Source of the DNA: Verrucomicrobiales bacterium
GTDB lineage: Bacteria; Verrucomicrobiota; Verrucomicrobiae; Limisphaerales; UBA1100
Direction: 5' to 3'
Assembly: GCA_002721895.1 (NCBI GenBank)
Contig: PBLV01000057.1
Span: forward strand, 62,001-126,000
DNA: 64,000 nt
This document shows, in pieces, positions 1 through 9,256 of this stretch. The notes below the pieces were generated by a model. It was given only the letters and a program-made list of their open reading frames with translations. It did not search any database and was not told the origin of the DNA. Position 1 is the first letter of the stretch. Each line of letters begins with the position of its first letter. The translations under genes were made by a program, and so were the position numbers.

Positions 1-1303
1 GCCTTTTAAAGGCAGCATGGCACACTGGCCCTTCTAAGAGATCATCAATATCTCCTCCATTTTCACACTCTGCGATTCGTGCAAAGACAGGTCTAAGCGC
101 CTCAAAATAATTATTTAAATTCTGATCCGTATGTTCTGTGCATACATAAACTGAATTGGCCGCTAGAAATCCCTTCTTGAGCATCTCTTGCGTAATGTAT
201 GTTTTGTAACCCAAATTATTTATGCTCTTAAAACTGAATGTCGGCAATGCAGAGATGCCAGTAATATCCATTCCGATCTTGTTTTCCTGAGCTAACTCTC
301 TCCAGAGTTTACTTATCTGCGCCCCTGCCTTTGAAATAATTTCCCATGAACGCATTCTTTCCATCACCTCCAGGGTCTTGAGCGCTGCAGCAGGGCCAAT
401 CCTGTCGGTCCAAAAAGTACTACTTATAAATGTAGTTTGTGCGGCTTCCATTATCTCGTCTCTCCCTATAACAGCAGATATAGCATAGCCGTTTCCTAGC
501 GCTTTGCCAAAAATAGCCATATCTGGATCAACTCCATATTTCTTGTGCAAACCACCGAATGTTTCCCTAAATCCAGACGTACATTCATCAAATATGAGTA
601 TTATATTTTTTTCAGTTGCTAACTTGCGCACAGACTCCAAAAATCCATTTGCAGGCTCACAGGAACGGGATACTTCCATCTTGATAATCCCAATATCACT
701 ATCACCACAAATAAGTTGCTGAAGTTCATCAAAATTATTGTATGCGAAAGGCACTGTAGTTCCTTTAAGCTCAAGCGGAACCCCTCTTGCATTTAATCCA
801 GGTAACAAATGCCCATCTAAAGTAGTGTCGTCTCCCAGGTTGGCAGAAATATACCAGTCGTGCCACCCATGATAGCCACAAATAGCTACTTTTTGCCTTC
901 TTCCCGCTGCCCTAGCAATACGAATTGCCATTGCGTTTGCTTCGCCCCCAGTACGAGCAAAGCGGACTTTTCCTGCCCAAGAATGAAGATCCACAAGTCT
1001 CTCTGCCAAATATACCTCCTCAGGGCAATTGAAGGTAGACATGTTTCCTTCATCTACAACTCTCCTTACTTCTGCATCAACTTCCGGATGACCATAACCC
1101 AGGATGTTTGTACCAATTCCCATAATTGAAAAATCAGTGTATTCAACCCCATCCAAATCCCATATTTTACAGCCCTTTGATTCCTTAAAATAAACAGGCC
1201 ATCGATCAGGCAAAAACATTTCCGGCCGCTTTGATAAGAGCATATTACCTCCGGGAATGATTCTTTTTGCTTTAGCCCATAGTTCTTGCCCTTGATTTTT
1301 CAC
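1..1303 (-). CDS. Class III PLP aminotransferase (GSA-aminomutase-like), C-terminus off window
   Basis: Reads in one open frame from a GTG at 1303 to the left edge, at least 434 codons, so the C-terminus is missing. The protein begins KNQGQELWAKAKRIIPGG, the usual start of glutamate-1-semialdehyde-aminomutase-like class III aminotransferases. It contains the cofactor-aspartate region LIFDECTSGFR and the PLP-lysine motif IFGKALGNGYA. The GTG is preferred because the in-frame stop TAG of the upstream gene lies 6 bases before it; an ATG 20 codons later would cut into the conserved N-terminus. It follows the cytidylyltransferase and NeuB genes, so a role in aminating a nonulosonic acid or its precursor is inferred from context rather than shown. 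The DNA is AT-rich like the rest of this island. Confidence 0.85.
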   Translation of the reverse strand, partial: MKNQGQELWAKAKRIIPGGNMLLSKRPEMFLPDRWPVYFKESKGCKIWDLDGVEYTDFSIMGIGTNILGYGHPEVDAEVRRVVDEGNMSTFNCPEEVYLAERLVDLHSWAGKVRFARTGGEANAMAIRIARAAGRRQKVAICGYHGWHDWYISANLGDDTTLDGHLLPGLNARGVPLELKGTTVPFAYNNFDELQQLICGDSDIGIIKMEVSRSCEPANGFLESVRKLATEKNIILIFDECTSGFRETFGGLHKKYGVDPDMAIFGKALGNGYAISAVIGRDEIMEAAQTTFISSTFWTDRIGPAAALKTLEVMERMRSWEIISKAGAQISKLWRELAQENKIGMDITGISALPTFSFKSINNLGYKTYITQEMLKKGFLAANSVYVCTEHTDQNLNNYFEALRPVFARIAECENGGDIDDLLEGPVCHAAFKR

Positions 1304-1309
1304 AAAATA

Positions 1310-2074
1310 CTACAAATACATTTTTGAATAACCAGACTCACAATATCTGGCCACCAATTCTTTCAACGGTATATTCTTATCAATGAATTTAACTATTTTT
1401 ATTGGGTCAATTTGAGGTGCCTCCTCCTGATGGTTACTATATATGGCGCGGCACAAGATTAAATCTTCAGGGTAATCCACAGTCAGGCGAAGATCTTTGC
1501 GCACTAATTCAGTAGGAGGCGGAAGCTCGCCAACCTTAAATATGTCTCGATTTTCTCGAATATATAGCGTGCATAATTCCGACCTATGCTTGTCTTCCCC
1601 ATCTCGGGCAGAGGTCTCCAGTGCAGCTAATTTAATTAGCTCAAATCCACAGCCATCCACCACATTGTCCAAAAATGTCGCATCATTCTCTTCTTTTAAA
1701 TGGAGTTCCCAAGCAGATTGGATTAATTTATAACTTGGGAATGGAGACTCACTAGTGACTCGAAATATATCCGTTCCATTTGCATATTCACCACATTCAA
1801 TCAGTCTAGAAAGAACATTTGTTTCGTCGCCGACGATATACCGAATATTCTTGTTTTCTGCATAGTCTATGTACACATGATTATCTGAACCTTTAGAAAT
1901 TCCGAGAAGTATCTCATTAATAGAAGCAGCTCCTTGCAGGCAATCAATAATATTATCGAGTATTGAAATTCCTTTTTCCACATCTAAATTTTGGAGCGGC
2001 TTTCCATACAATCTAGATCCTTGATTTCTGCAAGCAAGTGCCGCGACCAACTTTCTATCATTAGGCTTCATCAT
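1310..2074 (-). CDS. SpsF/NeuA-type cytidylyltransferase (CMP-sugar synthase)
   Basis: Encodes about 254 residues of the nucleotidyltransferase fold that activates nonulosonic or related acids with CTP. The N-terminal signature LVAALACRNQGSRLYGKPL matches the ARxxSxRLPGKPL nucleotide-binding loop of NeuA, PseF and SpsF proteins. The frame stays open to 2119, but that extension lies in the NeuB gene and has no family resemblance. The tandem ATGs at 2074 and 2071 put the start just before the conserved loop, with an overlap of about 14 bases with the NeuB stop. Such an overlap suggests translational coupling. The natural product would be a CMP-activated nonulosonic acid made by the neighbouring NeuB-type synthase. 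Whether the sugar is a pseudaminic, legionaminic or sialic type cannot be read from the sequence. Confidence 0.85.
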   Translation of the reverse strand: MMKPNDRKLVAALACRNQGSRLYGKPLQNLDVEKGISILDNIIDCLQGAASINEILLGISKGSDNHVYIDYAENKNIRYIVGDETNVLSRLIECGEYANGTDIFRVTSESPFPSYKLIQSAWELHLKEENDATFLDNVVDGCGFELIKLAALETSARDGEDKHRSELCTLYIRENRDIFKVGELPPPTELVRKDLRLTVDYPEDLILCRAIYSNHQEEAPQIDPIKIVKFIDKNIPLKELVARYCESGYSKMYL

Positions 2075-3074
2075 TATTATCTGTAAAAAAATGACAATTG
2101 AAAGGTTTATTAGCGGCAATATCTTTTGTCAGGATTCTTCCGCACACATCTTGTGGATCTGTCATCGCATCTTTTGCGCTTGTACGTTTTAAACCAATCT
2201 CTGCCGGCGACACCCTTGCCCCTTTTCTGATTGGCTGTGAGGCCACAACGTGTTTTCTAGTATTGTTGCGATATTGGCGCTCGGCTTCTGACATCCCAAA
2301 ATCAGGAGCGGCTGTAGATTTGCCGAGCGCTTGGCCACAAATCCGAATTGTGTTTACGAATTGCTTAAACTGGTCAGGCGCTAAAGCAGACTCATAGTCT
2401 TCCAATTCTAACGTTCGACCAAGCGAAAGATGCTTTTCCAGGACTGTCACCCCAGCCCCTATCGCCACTGCAGGAATTGCATAAGCAAGTTGGGATTCAG
2501 TGTTTGCATGATCAGCAAAGCCAAACTGAATATTCGGATTAGACGAATATTCTTTTTTTAGGACTTTTATTCTGTCTATTTGATTATCACTTTCTTTGGT
2601 AGGATATCCTTGAAACCCGATTATTATAAAAATGTTTTTCCCATTCAATATTTTCACAGCGTTTTCTATTTCCACGGAATATCCGCCACCCACCCCTAGA
2701 TAAATATTTTTTATTTTCGACAACGAAACAGATTCAAGCAATTTAATGTTTCCCATATCCGTACCATGCACCTTAACGGCATCAGCCTTAATTTTGTCAG
2801 CCATTTGGAGACTTTTTTCTCCGAAAATATCAAAATGCAATTCCCGACCCTGATCATGAGCGGTCTTTACAAGACTCTCCCAATGCTCATTTTTCATTTC
2901 CAAACTTTTGAAAAGTTTACTATACTTATAATCAGGAGTGCAGAACTCATCTGCATAAACAAGCTGAAATTTAACTGCATCAGCACCCGCCTTGATCGAT
3001 GCATCTAGTAAAATTTGAGCCTGCCTAAAATGTCCTTCGTATCCCTGAGCTATCTCCGCAATTATTTTTATCAT
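2061..3074 (-). CDS. NeuB/PseI/LegI-family nonulosonic acid synthase
   Basis: A 337-residue TIM-barrel synthase that condenses phosphoenolpyruvate with a six-carbon amino sugar to give a nine-carbon nonulosonic acid. It starts MIKIIAEIAQGYEG, followed by AGADAVKFQ, the standard NeuB opening. The metal-binding histidines are visible in GFADHANTE and VLEKHLSL, equivalent to GYSDHT and IEKHFTL of characterised NeuB proteins. The C-terminal SAF (antifreeze-like) domain runs from about residue 270 to 330 (RKHVVASQPIRKG). It is followed by the cytidylyltransferase with a short overlap. The 880 bases upstream contain no intact gene, so this unit probably has its own promoter there. Exact product is uncertain; a PseC-like enzyme nearby leans towards a pseudaminic-type sugar. 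Confidence 0.92.
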   Translation of the reverse strand: MIKIIAEIAQGYEGHFRQAQILLDASIKAGADAVKFQLVYADEFCTPDYKYSKLFKSLEMKNEHWESLVKTAHDQGRELHFDIFGEKSLQMADKIKADAVKVHGTDMGNIKLLESVSLSKIKNIYLGVGGGYSVEIENAVKILNGKNIFIIIGFQGYPTKESDNQIDRIKVLKKEYSSNPNIQFGFADHANTESQLAYAIPAVAIGAGVTVLEKHLSLGRTLELEDYESALAPDQFKQFVNTIRICGQALGKSTAAPDFGMSEAERQYRNNTRKHVVASQPIRKGARVSPAEIGLKRTSAKDAMTDPQDVCGRILTKDIAANKPFNCHFFTDNNDEA

Positions 3075-3958
3075 AATCAGGTTTTACACACAGTTCCGAA
3101 CAATACAATATGACTTTCTAGGTACTGCATTTTATTTATCATATTGTGCTATCCAAGCGCGCGTTCGATAAAAAGCGTTAATTCTACCGTGCTTTAAAAC
3201 TTCATTTTAGCAAATTAAAGAATTCCCCGAACAATGTTGTGCCCCAACTGAACCCTTCCATCATTTACAGAATCCCAAATTCCTAAGTATCGCTTTGGAT
3301 TCATATTTACGATATGAAATCCTTTAAAACATAACGCATTACCATAAGAGCCCGTCGAATCCATTCTCATCAATAGTCTACGAAAAACTCTGTATTCCCA
3401 GAGGAGATATGCTTAGTTCCATGTATATAAATTTTAATCCTAATTTATAATCAATCAATGAGGAAACCATCGTTAGATAATCACAAGATTAATTTTTGAA
3501 TTCTGCGTCCTCCCCCGGCACTTGTCCCCGCGAAATGTTTAGTTCTCCATTATATTTGTCTCCAGAGTGGCTCATTTCATAGCTAGGCTCGATTGCCCGA
3601 ACATCTTTAAATTACAATTCTACCTCCATTCTGACTTATATTTCATTGCCCTATAACAGCCCTTGAAGGGTGCGGATGCATTATCAGGGGCAATCCGATC
3701 AACTCTTCACCCCCCCCTAAGATTAACCGTTTATTAGATGAAATAGTTGTTTGATTCTAAGGTATATTTCATGGATGAAATGTCTGGACCAGACTGGCAC
3801 ATCCTTGTTCTAACATTGATAAGTCTCTTCTATAATTACACTTTTTTCTTACAGAAAAACAAAAATCTGACAGTTATGTTTTTATTTATAGAAATGACTT
3901 AGAAGGTTAAAAGACATTACACATTTACTTCTTTCTCGTGTTTTTGTTCTATCATATT
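3075..3958 (-). other. 880-bp AT-rich gap without an intact gene; possible gene remnants
   Basis: Lies inside an otherwise tightly packed minus-strand operon. I see only short open stretches. On the minus strand one runs from an ATG at 3370 to a stop at 3215 (51 codons), and another of about 38 codons, ending in PGEDAEFKN, lies at roughly 3490-3605. Neither has a recognisable family or a clear ribosome-binding site. A run of eight or more C occurs near 3710. The stretch may hold the promoter of the NeuB unit, or be a decayed carbohydrate gene; the sequence does not decide between these. Confidence 0.4.
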
Positions 3959-4831
3959 TCACCTTAAAGCCCATGCTGAAGGGTTAATTAAACCTACATC
4001 GTGACAAGAAAAGTCTGGAGGCGGCTCATGAAGCCTTGCATTCTCGGCACTCATAGCTTCGCGCAACTCTTCTTCGCTAGTTACTCCTACAACTATCTGA
4101 TCAATTTCTGATATTGATGACACGAACCCCAAGCATGCCTCAACTGCGCTGCAATCTTCCTCCTGCATCCATTCCCCTATACGCCTCCACAAGCTCGACC
4201 ACTTAGAGAAATAAGGCGGCAGTTCTTTTATGGTCTTTAGTAAGATTCCCTGCAAAAAGATTGAACGCGCATGAACCTCAATCCCCGCAGCTTTGATAGA
4301 TTTCATCGTTCTTTCCTGAATCAGCCGATGATCAATCAAGTTCAGTGGCGCTTGAATAATGCCTATCGGGTATCTAGATATAAGGGATGTAATGCTGTCA
4401 GGATCGTATACTGAGACTCCAACTTTCTGCACCACTCCTTCTTCTTTAAGCTTTAAAAGTGCTTCGAATATTGGCTCGCCAATAGCTTGCCCCAACTGCA
4501 CCTCCTGATGCACAAGAAGCCCATATATCGACCCACGCCTCAGTCGGACTAATGAACGCTTTGTTTCATTGTAAATCCATTTTTTAATATCTTTAATCTC
4601 TTCGGGAATTGGTGGAATTTTTGTAATAATCTTCCATTTTCCGTTCATTTGCGTACCTAAAACAGACTCAGCATCTCCATAAACCATTGCTGTATCCAGC
4701 ACATTTATGCCTTTTTGATAACCAGTTTTTAAGATAGACCCTGCATTCGCTTGAGACACTTTACCTCTAATATTCGTAATGCCATATTCCGCCCCAAACT
4801 GGGCTGTCCCTATGCAAATGCGACTACTCAC
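3959..4831 (-). CDS. Aldo/keto reductase
   Basis: A 290-residue NAD(P)H-dependent reductase of the aldo/keto reductase superfamily. The catalytic residues can be placed: Asp and Tyr in VLDTAMVYGDAES, Lys in IITKIPP and His in GLLVHQE. The N-terminal RICIGTAQFGAEYGI is typical of the subgroup found in polysaccharide and nonulosonic-acid clusters. Its start overlaps the stop of the acetyltransferase by 8 bases, so the two are cotranslated. In this setting the likely substrate is a keto-sugar intermediate or a side-chain ketone of the nonulosonic acid, which is an inference. It is the last gene before the 880-bp gap. Confidence 0.9.
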   Translation of the reverse strand: MSSRICIGTAQFGAEYGITNIRGKVSQANAGSILKTGYQKGINVLDTAMVYGDAESVLGTQMNGKWKIITKIPPIPEEIKDIKKWIYNETKRSLVRLRRGSIYGLLVHQEVQLGQAIGEPIFEALLKLKEEGVVQKVGVSVYDPDSITSLISRYPIGIIQAPLNLIDHRLIQERTMKSIKAAGIEVHARSIFLQGILLKTIKELPPYFSKWSSLWRRIGEWMQEEDCSAVEACLGFVSSISEIDQIVVGVTSEEELREAMSAENARLHEPPPDFSCHDVGLINPSAWALR

Positions 4832-5354
4832 TTAACCGCCCATGTTCTTTATACATCCCCCTACTTCCTTGAGCTGTCTTAATTAATGAAGTCTTTCCAA
4901 ACTCGAAGCCAAGCTTTCTGTACGCCTTTATCGCTGCTTTGTGACGTGCATCTACACCTAATTCAATTCTCTCAATACCAAATTTTTTATTAAGCAAATC
5001 AACTGAAGCCTCGATCACTTCTTGGGCTACCCCTTGGCCCTGCCAGCATTCGGAGCCAATCAAAATGCCCATAACAGCAGTTCTGTTCTTAAAATCGATC
5101 GGTTCATATTTTATATTCCCTACATGATGGCCATTTTTTTTGACAAAAATGCCTAAAAATAAAATATCATGCCTGCCCTCTTTCTGGCTAACATATTCCT
5201 TTAAGTCTTCTAAGCTCTTATCACTTTGAGCGTACACTATGTGTTCACGGGCCATTGCCCCATCCAGCCAACCGAGGTAAGTATTCGTGACATCGCTCAC
5301 AGTCAATGGCCTAAGAAAAAACCTGCTTGTTTCGATGCAATTTGAGCGTTTCAT
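4824..5354 (-). CDS. GNAT-family N-acetyltransferase (PseH-like role)
   Basis: About 176 residues with the GNAT fold. It opens IETSRFFLRPLTVSDVTNTYLGWL, trimmed here to the RimJ/RimL/PseH style motif ETSRFFLRPL. The acetyl-CoA binding loop is GQGVAQEVIEASVDLL, followed by IERIELGVDARHKAAIKAY and the common ending KLGFEFG. The ATG at 5354 forms an ATGA overlap with the stop of the upstream fusion gene, which fixes the start better than the ATG 12 codons earlier. In pseudaminic-type pathways PseH N-acetylates the product of the PseC aminotransferase. The upstream gene carries a PseC-like domain, so that role is a reasonable inference. Confidence 0.88.
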   Translation of the reverse strand: MKRSNCIETSRFFLRPLTVSDVTNTYLGWLDGAMAREHIVYAQSDKSLEDLKEYVSQKEGRHDILFLGIFVKKNGHHVGNIKYEPIDFKNRTAVMGILIGSECWQGQGVAQEVIEASVDLLNKKFGIERIELGVDARHKAAIKAYRKLGFEFGKTSLIKTAQGSRGMYKEHGRLSE

Positions 5355-7480
5355 TTGCGTCTTATTATCGCCGCAATATCTTTTATGCATTTATCTACTT
5401 CTTCATCTGATAGGCTCGGATAAAGAGGAATCGAGAGCGACTCTTGATAGCATTTTTCAGCTACAGGAAAATCACCTTGCTTATACCCAAAGTTGCGCTT
5501 GTAATACCCCAGCAAGTGTATTGGGATATAATGAACCATAGGCCTGTAATTAAGCCGTTGTAATCCTGTGAAGAGGTCGTACCTGTCCGCCTTCATGCCA
5601 GGCCTAACCCTCAAAAGGTATAGGTGGAAATTGCTGTCAACACTTGGGGATTCAAAAGGCACCTGTAACTCTTCGTATTGTGACAGTTCTTGATTATAAT
5701 ACTTTACTATCTCACGACGTCGACGCTTAATCTCAGGAAGTTTTTTTAACTGACTGGAGCCTAATGCTGCTTGGAAATCAGTGAGCCGATAATTGAAGCC
5801 CAAACTATCCATTTCATAGTACCAACTGCCTCGCCTTTCCTTATCGCTGAACATATGATCTCGGCGATCAATTCCGTGTTTACATAAATTCTGTATTCTT
5901 TGAAACAGATCGGAATCATTTGTTGTGACAGCACCGCCTTCCCCCGTTGTTATATGTTTTACAGGATGAAAACTATATGTACATAAATCTACATGCTGGC
6001 AATCTCCGCATTTATATGTTTCCCCTTTATATTTGTAAGTCGACCCAATGGAATGAGCTCCGTCTTCAACCACTTTGATGCCGTAGCGGTCGGCGATTAA
6101 CTTAATTTCACGAAGATCAGCTGGATGGCCCCGAAAATCCACAGGCAGTATAGCTTTAGTTTTAGGGGTTATAGCTCTTTCAATTAAATTGACATCAATG
6201 TTCAAAGTATTTGGATCAACATCTACAAACCGAACGTTTGCTCCTGTATACAGTATGGCATTAGCCGTTGCGCAAAATGTGAGCGGCGTGGTTATCACTT
6301 CATCACCCGGGCCAATTCCTAGCGCAATAAGTGATAAGTGAAGGGCCGCTGTTCCGTTGGATACGGGCCAGGAAAATTTCGCCCCTGAAAAATCGGCGAG
6401 ATTATTCCCAAACTCGCTTACTTTTGTTCCTTGAGTAATCGTACTGCTGCGCAGCACTTCCACAACTGCATCAATGTCTGCTTCAGAAAGACGGTGCTGA
6501 CCATAAGATATGGTTTTTTTGTTAAAAAGCTCTGGCTCGGGAAAACATGGATCTTTGGTCGCATTTAATAGCTCGGCGTGCCGACCTTGAGCCTCTTGAT
6601 CCCGAAGTCTTTCGAATTGCTCATCCAACCCAGCAAGATCAAACCCCAAAAGCTCTTGAATCTTTTTCGAAGACAGAGACATGTCTTTAGGCCGAGACGT
6701 CAAATTTTTCCGTTCCGTAATTGAAGCCCGTTGCACATTTTGATCCGGCAGGTAAAACTTTTTTGCAATACGACATGCAAATTCGTATTTGGATACTCGT
6801 TCACAACCGGGAACATTGACTATCCCCTTGTATCCTATTTCTATTAGATTATGCGCAATGGTTACCAAATGGTCAGCTAGGATGGGGCTGAAGAATACGT
6901 CTGTGAACATATTAATTGTGTCCCCCTGCCTAAGGCTTTGAATAATCTGGTCACTTATTGACTTCCTTCCAAGATGGCCCCATCCAAAAAAGTTTGTCCT
7001 AATAATCAAAGAATCCGAATTGTAGGTTTGAACAAAATCCTCTGCTTTCTGCTTGCTTTTCCCGTAGCAATTTAATGGAGACGGAACACTATTTTCTGTA
7101 TAGAAACTTTCATTGCCTTGGAACAAATGATCTGTAGAAATATGAATATGAGGCACTTTCAGTGTTGCAGCTATTTTGGCAACGCTTCCTGCCAATCTGG
7201 CGTTGATTTGCATAGCAACTTCTGGATGTGCCTCACATTTTTCGACGCTCGTCCAGCCGGCTGTATGAACTATCAAATTAGGCGCCAAATCCCTGATTTG
7301 GGAGATGGATTTTTTAGATTCATCGAGGTTCAAAAACTGGCTTCTTGCGCCCAATAATTCTGCCTTTCTATGATGCAATCCCAGGATAACATCCCAGCCC
7401 TTCCGAACAGCGCACGCCCAATTCAAAGCAAGCAACCCGCTCCCGCCAGTTATTAATAATTTTTTCTTTTTATCGGCCAC
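5351..7480 (-). CDS. Fusion: RmlD-like sugar reductase + PseC-like DegT aminotransferase
   Basis: A 709-residue two-domain enzyme. Residues 1 to about 295 form an extended SDR of the RmlD/dTDP-4-dehydrorhamnose-reductase type, with nucleotide loop LLITGGSGLLALN, HISTDHLF and the YGKSKQKAE catalytic YxxxK. Residues from about 325 to 709 are a DegT/DnrJ/EryC1 aminotransferase closest in motif style to PseC. It opens with ISYGQHRLSEADIDAVVEVL, then has GDEVITTPLTFCATANAI, and carries the PLP lysine in YSFHPVKHITTGEGGA. The usual lengths are about 290 and 380 residues, so both halves look complete. It sits 12 bases after the flippase gene and overlaps the GNAT gene by ATGA. The PseC half would transaminate a 4-keto sugar nucleotide; what the reductase half does here is unknown. 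Confidence 0.93.
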   Translation of the reverse strand: MADKKKKLLITGGSGLLALNWACAVRKGWDVILGLHHRKAELLGARSQFLNLDESKKSISQIRDLAPNLIVHTAGWTSVEKCEAHPEVAMQINARLAGSVAKIAATLKVPHIHISTDHLFQGNESFYTENSVPSPLNCYGKSKQKAEDFVQTYNSDSLIIRTNFFGWGHLGRKSISDQIIQSLRQGDTINMFTDVFFSPILADHLVTIAHNLIEIGYKGIVNVPGCERVSKYEFACRIAKKFYLPDQNVQRASITERKNLTSRPKDMSLSSKKIQELLGFDLAGLDEQFERLRDQEAQGRHAELLNATKDPCFPEPELFNKKTISYGQHRLSEADIDAVVEVLRSSTITQGTKVSEFGNNLADFSGAKFSWPVSNGTAALHLSLIALGIGPGDEVITTPLTFCATANAILYTGANVRFVDVDPNTLNIDVNLIERAITPKTKAILPVDFRGHPADLREIKLIADRYGIKVVEDGAHSIGSTYKYKGETYKCGDCQHVDLCTYSFHPVKHITTGEGGAVTTNDSDLFQRIQNLCKHGIDRRDHMFSDKERRGSWYYEMDSLGFNYRLTDFQAALGSSQLKKLPEIKRRRREIVKYYNQELSQYEELQVPFESPSVDSNFHLYLLRVRPGMKADRYDLFTGLQRLNYRPMVHYIPIHLLGYYKRNFGYKQGDFPVAEKCYQESLSIPLYPSLSDEEVDKCIKDIAAIIRRK

Positions 7481-7492
7481 CTATCCAGCAAA

Positions 7493-9256
7493 TTAATTTT
7501 CCCTGAAGGCGTGCTCCAGCTTGATCCCGACTTCTTCAAGATGAATCACTCTATCACAATACTGAAGTGGCGTCTTTTTATGCGATACGATCAATATGGT
7601 CTTTTCACCGCGCAACTCCGCAATACTCTTCATGACTGAAGCCTCCGTCTCAGGATCCAGAGCACTAGTTGATTCGTCAAAGACAATAATCGGAGAATCT
7701 CTGTATAGAACCCTCGCGATGCCTATTCTTTGCAACTCTCCGCCCGATATTTTCGAACCAATCTCACCTACACTCTCGGAGAGCCCATTTGGCAACTTAC
7801 CTATAAACTCTTCCAGTCCCGCACCCTTCAAAGCTGCTGACATACGGTCAGAATCTATAGAGGATTTAACCTCGAAGGAAAAAGTGATGTTATTCTCTAT
7901 AGTATCGTCGAGCAGAAAAACCCGTTGAGGAACATAACTGAACTGTGCCCTCCAGTCTTTAATGTCATCATTACAAATCCCATCACAGTAAATCTTCCCA
8001 GAAGCTGGTGTTAACAGGCCAAGGATTAAGTCGATCAATGTAGTTTTTCCTGACCCACTTGGCCCCATTATTCCAATGATTTCACCCTTTTTAATTTCAA
8101 TATTAATCCCAGAAAGCACTTCTCTATCAGTTCCCGGATATGTATATGAAACGTTTTTGAGTTCAATCTTATCCTCTATTTGCTTGCACACAAATTCCGT
8201 GTTCCGATCCACAGTTTTCGAATCATATTCTTCATCAGATTTACAAGCATCACAAACCTTCTCCACAGCAGGCTTACCGTAAGCAACCGCTTGCATTCCT
8301 GAAACAAGCCGACTAGCCGCAGGCATACACCTAAATAGCGCAATGATTAGCACGCCTAAAGTCGACGCAATCGCATGATTTTCATATCCGGAAAGGGCCA
8401 TGAAAGCTATGGTGAAAAAAATCCCAACAGTGCCAATAAATTCAAGCCAAAGCCCCGGCAACGATGAAATATAAGAATAATTTTGGCCGGCTGTTGCATA
8501 TTCTCTATTCACCGCATTGAATTGATGTGTTGCGCTATGCTCTTGGCCAAATACTTTAAGTTCTTTAATTCCATTTAGAGCCTCTTGGAGGCGCCTCAGT
8601 CGTTCTCCTGCCGCATTATGCCGCTTTTCTGAAAATGGCTCAACCTTGCGCCGCAGAAAACTGTTGACCATAAAAGCCGCACCCAAAAAAACTGCCCCAA
8701 TGGCTAAGACAGATGTCGGCAGAAAAACAAGCGCCAGCACGATGTAGGCAAACATTAAAACAAGGTCTGCAATCATTGTTAGGATCGTCTTAAAAACCGT
8801 CCCGACACAAAGCGCAACTTCTTCAAAAATATTTCGAATTAAATCTGAAGAATTATTTCGCGCATGAAATATATAATCTTTAAGGAGGTATGAGCGGAAC
8901 ATTCTATTTGTAATCTCCGCTTGAAGGCCAAAAATAAAACCGGAAATCCGCTTGGCATATATCGTCAATACTGTCACCTTAATCAGGGCTAGCGCGAGCA
9001 TCATGGATAATGCTATAATTAATGCTTCCGTGACAGAGCTCACTCCAAATTTTTTATTTAAAAAATCAAAAAAGGCTGACTCTTCTGTTCCCGCCCCCCC
9101 GTTAATAACCACAGAAATGACTGGAATTAACATTCCTATGCCGACCAGCTCGAAAAAAGTTGCGATCGTCCCAAGAGCAATAATGCGACAGCTCTTGGAT
9201 TTTCTTTTAGGAGTAAATGTATTCCAAATTGATAGGAATATACTTAAGGACAGCAT
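7493..9256 (-). CDS. ABC flippase/exporter, MsbA/PglK type
   Basis: A 587-residue half-transporter with its membrane domain first (about residues 1-320) and an ATPase domain last. The ATPase has Walker A GPSGSGKTT, signature ISGGELQRIGIARVL, Walker B IIVFDESTSALD and a switch histidine in LIVSHKK. The N-terminal segment TIATFFELVGIGMLIPVI resembles PglK-like lipid-linked oligosaccharide flippases. It abuts the aminotransferase gene upstream (stop and start at 9256/9257) and lies between the UDP-GlcNAc(3NAc)A genes and the nonulosonic-acid genes. Flipping a lipid-linked glycan made from these sugars across the inner membrane is the most economical reading. Lipid A-like or peptide export remains possible. 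Confidence 0.9.
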   Translation of the reverse strand: MLSLSIFLSIWNTFTPKRKSKSCRIIALGTIATFFELVGIGMLIPVISVVINGGAGTEESAFFDFLNKKFGVSSVTEALIIALSMMLALALIKVTVLTIYAKRISGFIFGLQAEITNRMFRSYLLKDYIFHARNNSSDLIRNIFEEVALCVGTVFKTILTMIADLVLMFAYIVLALVFLPTSVLAIGAVFLGAAFMVNSFLRRKVEPFSEKRHNAAGERLRRLQEALNGIKELKVFGQEHSATHQFNAVNREYATAGQNYSYISSLPGLWLEFIGTVGIFFTIAFMALSGYENHAIASTLGVLIIALFRCMPAASRLVSGMQAVAYGKPAVEKVCDACKSDEEYDSKTVDRNTEFVCKQIEDKIELKNVSYTYPGTDREVLSGINIEIKKGEIIGIMGPSGSGKTTLIDLILGLLTPASGKIYCDGICNDDIKDWRAQFSYVPQRVFLLDDTIENNITFSFEVKSSIDSDRMSAALKGAGLEEFIGKLPNGLSESVGEIGSKISGGELQRIGIARVLYRDSPIIVFDESTSALDPETEASVMKSIAELRGEKTILIVSHKKTPLQYCDRVIHLEEVGIKLEHAFREN

